Source: Ligula intestinalis (Eukaryota > Platyhelminthes > Cestoda > Diphyllobothriidea > Diphyllobothriidae). Taken from it: a DNA stretch of 64,000 bases. The notes beneath the pieces are model-generated. The model was not told where the DNA came from. It saw only the letters and a program-made list of their open reading frames with translations, and ran no database searches. The stretch lies in assembly GCA_036362985.1 (NCBI GenBank), contig JAYGXS010000004.1, positions 14,305,379 through 14,369,378 of the forward strand, read 5' to 3'. A program made the position numbers and the translations under genes. This document shows, piece by piece, positions 59,920 to 64,000 of the stretch (positions within the stretch are counted from its first letter, which is position 1; each line of letters opens with the position of its first letter).

Positions 59920-60265
59920 TACGCGATCTCTGGAACGATAGTTTTATTCTTAGCTTTCGGCTCTAAACGAAAAGCCATCGTCAGAGAAAATTAGAAAACA
60001 GCAAGCGTTGATTACGTGTAAATGGGGTTGGTAGGGGGTGGCAGTTTGTGATTGGTCCATGTCCACGCCACTTCTATTCTCACGCTATCTTATCGTGTGT
60101 CTCCTGCGCGCGTCCGTGGAGTCACGGCGTAAGACCTTGACGCGGCAGCCTGCATGCCTGTAGAGAAACTGGGCCCTGGGTTCTGGTCACGGACACGGAT
60201 GGCGAAATAACAGGGCGGTATATCCACATGCCGGTTTATGGAGTCAGGATCTGACACCCAGGTAG
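59920..60265 (-). mobile_element. PLE family B 3' end, minus strand
   Basis: The minus strand from 60263 begins in the coding end (WVSDPDSIN-like, CGYTALLF frame changes) matching 32.8 kb. The tail has the hammerhead 59948-59987, GAATAAAA, and GTTCCAGAGATCGCGTATTCC. Confidence 0.7.
59948..59987 (-). ncRNA. Hammerhead candidate with compensated stem II
   Basis: CTGACGA (59978-59984), stem II GGCTTT / AGAGCC (59976-59971 / 59964-59959), GAAA (59955-59958), GCT then a 3-base loss at the cleavage site. Compared with 51110 (GGCTTC / GGAGCC), the loop-closing pair has changed from C-G to U-A, a compensatory change. Confidence 0.5.
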
Positions 60266-60267
60266 AT

Positions 60268-60365
60268 AGGCGCTCACCGATCGGTTACGGGATTCACTCG
60301 TCCTGTTGCACCTTTGAGATCGCTCTCGAGCCCCGCCAGCAGCAGAGTCGCAAGGCAAAACTGCA
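60268..60365 (-). repeat. SINE tail, reverse orientation
   Basis: GCTCACCGATCGGTTACGGGATTCACTCGT, then CTCGAGCCCCGCCAGCAGCAG, matching 45213 and 51586. Confidence 0.55.
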
Positions 60366-62029
60366 CGAGTGCGCATGTGGGTAGTGCTGCAAATTCCAAC
60401 TCCTCCCTGCCTGATCTTACCCGAGTGTGTTGCATTGCGTGCTGTACGGTGTATGCTGTACAGTGTATGATTTATGAGCTGCAGAGCTGCACTAGTGGTT
60501 GTCGATTGCGTGTACGCACCAAAGTGCTCACAAATCGCACGCCATTCCTGTCAGTTGAGCGGGGGTAATATGCTTTTACATCTACGTCCTAAAACTTTGA
60601 AACGATCTTCCAGGCAGTAGGGTCCAAAGCCTGGGAGAATGCGTCTCTCCAGTTTACTGTTTTCAGTAGCTGGTGCAATTCTTGAGAACAGCGCTGAATA
60701 TTGATGTATTGGCGGTGTAAGCAATCAGTGTATACTAACAACGAAATAACTTAATTGTAGGGGTAGGTTTGTAGCGGTCTAAGTAGTGGTTGTACTCGGA
60801 TCATCAGGTCGAATCCCAGGTTGGAGGTAAGAGGCAGAATGTACCTGTTAGATAGGTTTATTGTATACAGAACTCTCGACTGCTGTCTCAGGTGATAGGG
60901 GTCACTATAAAAGCCAGGGCTCGTGTTGACTGCGTCCAGCTAGACATGAGAGAGCCGACTGTCTGTTGTGTGGGGTGATAACAGTTGCTTTTACATGACT
61001 CTGAAGGGAGTTCAAGTGTTCTGTCCTTGGTGTGTTGCAATTGCCCGAGCCCATGTTGCCTGTAGAGGTCTTTTCCACATCGGCCGAGGGGTGGTGTATT
61101 CAAGTGGCACTTAGGCAGGCCAGCTTATTTGTACGCATGTCTACGCGCGAGCGTTTGCGCACGTGTGTACGTGACTGAGTAAGCTGAGGTCAACTGTAGG
61201 GACCGCCGGAAAGCCGAAGGATAGGGGGAGCTACCGCAGTTGTTATCAGTTAGCCAGAAACAGCTCCGAGGTCAAGCCTCGGGGGAGCGGAAGCGCCCGT
61301 GAAAGAAAACATTGGAACAGTTGATTGTGACGACACATAACGGTGTGTCAACAAAGGGGAGATAGACATTGTGGCTGTCCGCCACAGGTTAAACAGTCAG
61401 CTTCTGGTAGTAGGATAGAAGATTGTCCATGATTGAGTAAAAAATAGAAGCATGACAAGTTAATTTTAAAAGCTGATGGCTATCGTCTCCCCGCATGACA
61501 AGTGGAAACGGATACAAGGATGCTGAGTTCCTAGATAGGACCAGATTTCCAATTTGCGTATATTTTCCCTAAGAATTCTTCGCCCAGTGTGAAATGTATT
61601 AATCTATGTTCAGCTTAAGGGAACTGCCACTTCTATTTTTGTCCAGATCAAGTTGACGCCTGGGGCTTTTTGAAGCCTTTGAAGGCCTGTAAAGCCGGTG
61701 TGTATATGTACGTGAACTACCAGTTGGATCAGTTTTCCGAGATTGCAAAAGATGTGAGAATTTTGGTTTAATACGTCCCCCAGAATGCAGCAAGATTATT
61801 CATTACTTTTTCCTATATGTTGGCCAAGCAATCTTTAGGTTAAACACAAAGAAGACTGAAGTGATCAGTTCTGGTTCTCAGAAACCAACCCTCGTATTTT
61901 TTCCCTCCAATCTGTCTTGGTATAACTGAGAAGATCAGTTCTGGTGAAATTGCTGTCTTCAACCACCCAAAAGTCAAGTTGAAACTACCTCGGGGTTCCA
62001 GCCTGGGCTTTTAGTCATTTAATATTAAT
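60366..62029. other. No gene recognised (intron of innexin 2)
   Basis: No supported feature. Short frames only. Confidence 0.4.
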
Positions 62030-62600
62030 CAATAGGGGACTTCGCAGATTTAAATAATTCATTCGACCTAACTGTGTAAAATGCAGTGGACTTGACGGGA
62101 TTCGAACTCACGACAGCAACAAGGCTTTGGTACAGTCAACGCGCTCTAACCACCTGAACTACAAGGCCCCTGCCAGAGCTGTGAATTTAATCACATTTGG
62201 ATCAATTTACCCGTCCAGCCTACTGCAATGTATGGAATCCACCAATTCTGGTACAGTAAGCTGACTGCTAAAACAGAATTTCCTAAGGAATCAAGCTAGA
62301 ATCTGCCAGATGAATACCGGGTGGACTAACTTCATGGGGCGATTTGGACCAATGTGAATCGCATATTTTATTTGATTATGAAAAAAACTTGTCGGACGCC
62401 GTGGGACTAAAATCCACGACAGCAAGGGGAAGTAGAGCCAACGCTTTCACCATCTGATCCAAGTGTGATTAAACTCACGGCGCTCGGTGCAGCCTCGTAG
62501 CTCAGAAGTTTAGAGCCTTGACTGTTCTGAAGCCTTCCCCTTGCTGTCTTCGGGTGTGAATCTCCCCAATATTAAATTAATTGAGTAGTACGGCCTGTCC
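62030..62600. repeat. Second tRNA-like SINE family, diverging copies
   Basis: Minus strand at 62175-62095: GGGGCCTTGTAGTTCAGGTG, GTTAGAGCGCGTTGACTGTA and a strong B box GAGTTCGAATCCCG. Plus strand at 62488-62570: CCTCGTAGCTCAGAAGTTTAG and GGTGTGAATCTCC. Their leaders (GAGCTGTGAATTTAATCACA at 62178 and TGTGATTAAACTCACGGC at 62464) are inverted copies. A third decayed head is at about 62395-62455 (-). These look like SINEs, not working tRNA genes: the arms do not fold properly. Confidence 0.6.
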
Positions 62601-64000
62601 TGTTGGTTTTGGCCGCATGGATGGATCCTTAGAAGAGATCCTAATGCAAAACTTAGTAAGGGCAGATTCGGGAATGACAATTGCAGCTCACGTTGAATAT
62701 TCCTCTTTCGGTTCAATACCGGTATCCAGGTGAGTAGGAGGGGAGATGGGAAATTTAGCTCTTTTAGTCTTTGGAATCTGGTTTTTCTTACAACGCTTCA
62801 AAATCCGAGAGAAGCCGGTTTGGATACGCCTGTACTCGCAATTTTCGGACTACTTTCGAATGTGATGCGCAGAGCCGAATGCTACGCTGACCACCGCCTC
62901 GTGGCCTCGACTGCAACATCGAAAACCCACACGCGACGGTCTTGCGGTAAAATAATATCAGTGCTTTTAATACTACGAACTGAAAATATGTCTGAACATT
63001 GGCTGAATTCTGGCAACTATATGAGCGTCAGTCTGGCTGAGAAAATTTTTTTTTCCGACTCGCGTTGCTTCTCTTCCACTCCACCCTTCGGGCTAAAACA
63101 AACGTCTGTCGTGAAGATTTGTGGGGAATAGAAATCAACTGCCGAATAGACTGACAACTGCTCAACGAATATTTACGGCCGCGATTATGCCCAGTACTGT
63201 GGGCCGCGCACCAACTTCGAAACGGACATTTAATAGTGCCCGCACCTGTAGCGCTTTGCGTGCATGGAGCGTCATGGTCATCAGGACAAGGCTGGGTTCG
63301 CAGACGGAAACGGAAGGCACTGGAATGGGGGAGAGGAGATTGCTGCGCGGAATCTTGCCTTCTCTGGTGGTGTTGGCCGCTGCCGGTTATGTAAAGTCAG
63401 GCAGGAGATAGAGCGAAGTAGTGGTTTTAACTTGTTTTATATTTTCATAGGGGCAAGTTTATGTGTGATTATTTGCATCAGCCGAAGGGCGGCGCATTCA
63501 GCCGGGCCATGCGAGGCCACGACTGTCCAAGCGCGCGCGTGTGTGTCTAACAGTCGGTCAAGGTCAACACGCGTGAATGACCTTGACGGCACAAGGGCGA
63601 TTAATAGACGCTGGACAGCACTAGGCCGGCTGTCGATCGCAGGGTTTCTTTGTTGGGAGCGAGCCTGAGGGAGAAAAAGAAAAATCATCTGCGGAACTCG
63701 CCTCCCACCTGTGGACCAGCTCACGTAAATGTTGGCACCGCGCCAAGACATAACAAAACCGAGGACAAAACACTAAGTGGATTCTTGGAATTCCACTAGA
63801 CCATCATCAAGCAAAAGCACTCAGCCTAGAATCTCCGTGACATCCTTTTCAGTAAGAAACTTACAGGGCTATCATCCTGAGAGACATCCTGTCCAAACAG
63901 AGGCCGGGACTTTGCGAAGTTCCTAACAAGAAGGCAAAAGCGCATATAAGCCCTTCGTCTCGGAAGTGGAGGGAGAAGGTTTTGAAGGAAGGCACGACCA
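62601..64000. other. No gene recognised
   Basis: Frames at 62730-63131 (133 codons) and 63121-63411 (96 codons), both +, have no motif I know. No innexin exon 2 is seen. Confidence 0.4.

Noticed and set aside
62095..62175. Functional tRNA gene on the minus strand
   Set aside because: Good B box, but the stems do not fold into a cloverleaf and related decayed copies lie nearby, so it is treated as a SINE head.
1..64000. CRISPR array, bacterial operon or phage features
   Set aside because: No regularly spaced identical repeats with unique spacers; the gene structure is spliced and eukaryotic.

Overview
This window looks like nuclear DNA of a parasitic flatworm, most likely a tapeworm with a repeat-rich genome. 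The evidence is two innexin genes of platyhelminth type, long introns full of retroelement debris, several families of Penelope-like elements (PLEs), tRNA-derived SINEs, and hammerhead-ribozyme (HHR) cores of the kind known from schistosome and other metazoan retroelements. Codons read with the standard code. There is no bacterial gene organisation. One 400-base assembly gap lies at 14887-15286.

Host genes: one complete innexin (gap-junction channel subunit) is spread over three exons on the + strand (6546-6858, 11141-11352, 19330-20193). The splice phases join into 462 codons plus a stop. A second innexin begins at 58128; only its first exon (58128-58440) is inside the window. Both first exons are exactly 313 bp, end in the same phase and encode proteins identical at 71 of 104 positions by eye, so this is a tandem paralogue pair about 38 kb apart. 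I recognise no other host protein gene.

Mobile DNA: 1.8-3.6 kb holds a 5'-truncated PLE. The first innexin's introns hold PLE pieces (8.3-9.8 kb, 14.5-15.6 kb), an HHR-ended inverted-repeat element (12.47-13.3 kb) and SINE multimers (9.8-10.2, 16.1-16.5 kb). From 20.5 to 25.3 kb are PLE fragments, two of them joined head to head, plus dispersed repeats. 25.6-28.3 kb is a nearly full-length PLE broken by three in-frame stops and one frameshift. 37.0-37.94 kb is a rearranged PLE insertion flanked by a 13-bp target duplication. 39-45 kb is AT-rich with two large inverted repeats, one enclosing telomere-like repeats. 45-51.2 kb has SINEs, HHR-ended elements, a PLE 3' half and a mariner relic. 51.6 kb has an inverted SINE pair. 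52-58 kb is nearly featureless AT-rich DNA. 59.4-62.6 kb has SINEs and one more PLE 3' end.

The most interesting signal is a recurring ribozyme. At almost every PLE 3' end, and inside one tRNA-derived SINE family, there is a hammerhead core (CTGANGA, stem II, GAAA, very short stem III, UH). The PLE copies show compensatory change in stem III (GAAA-CG-UC, GAAA-GC-UC, GAAA-AU-UC) and in stem II. They are followed by AATAAA, a short conserved tail and a TTC-rich end. In one family the stop codon of the PLE protein lies inside ribozyme stem II. A separate, textbook type I hammerhead stands alone at 29291-29361 on the - strand.
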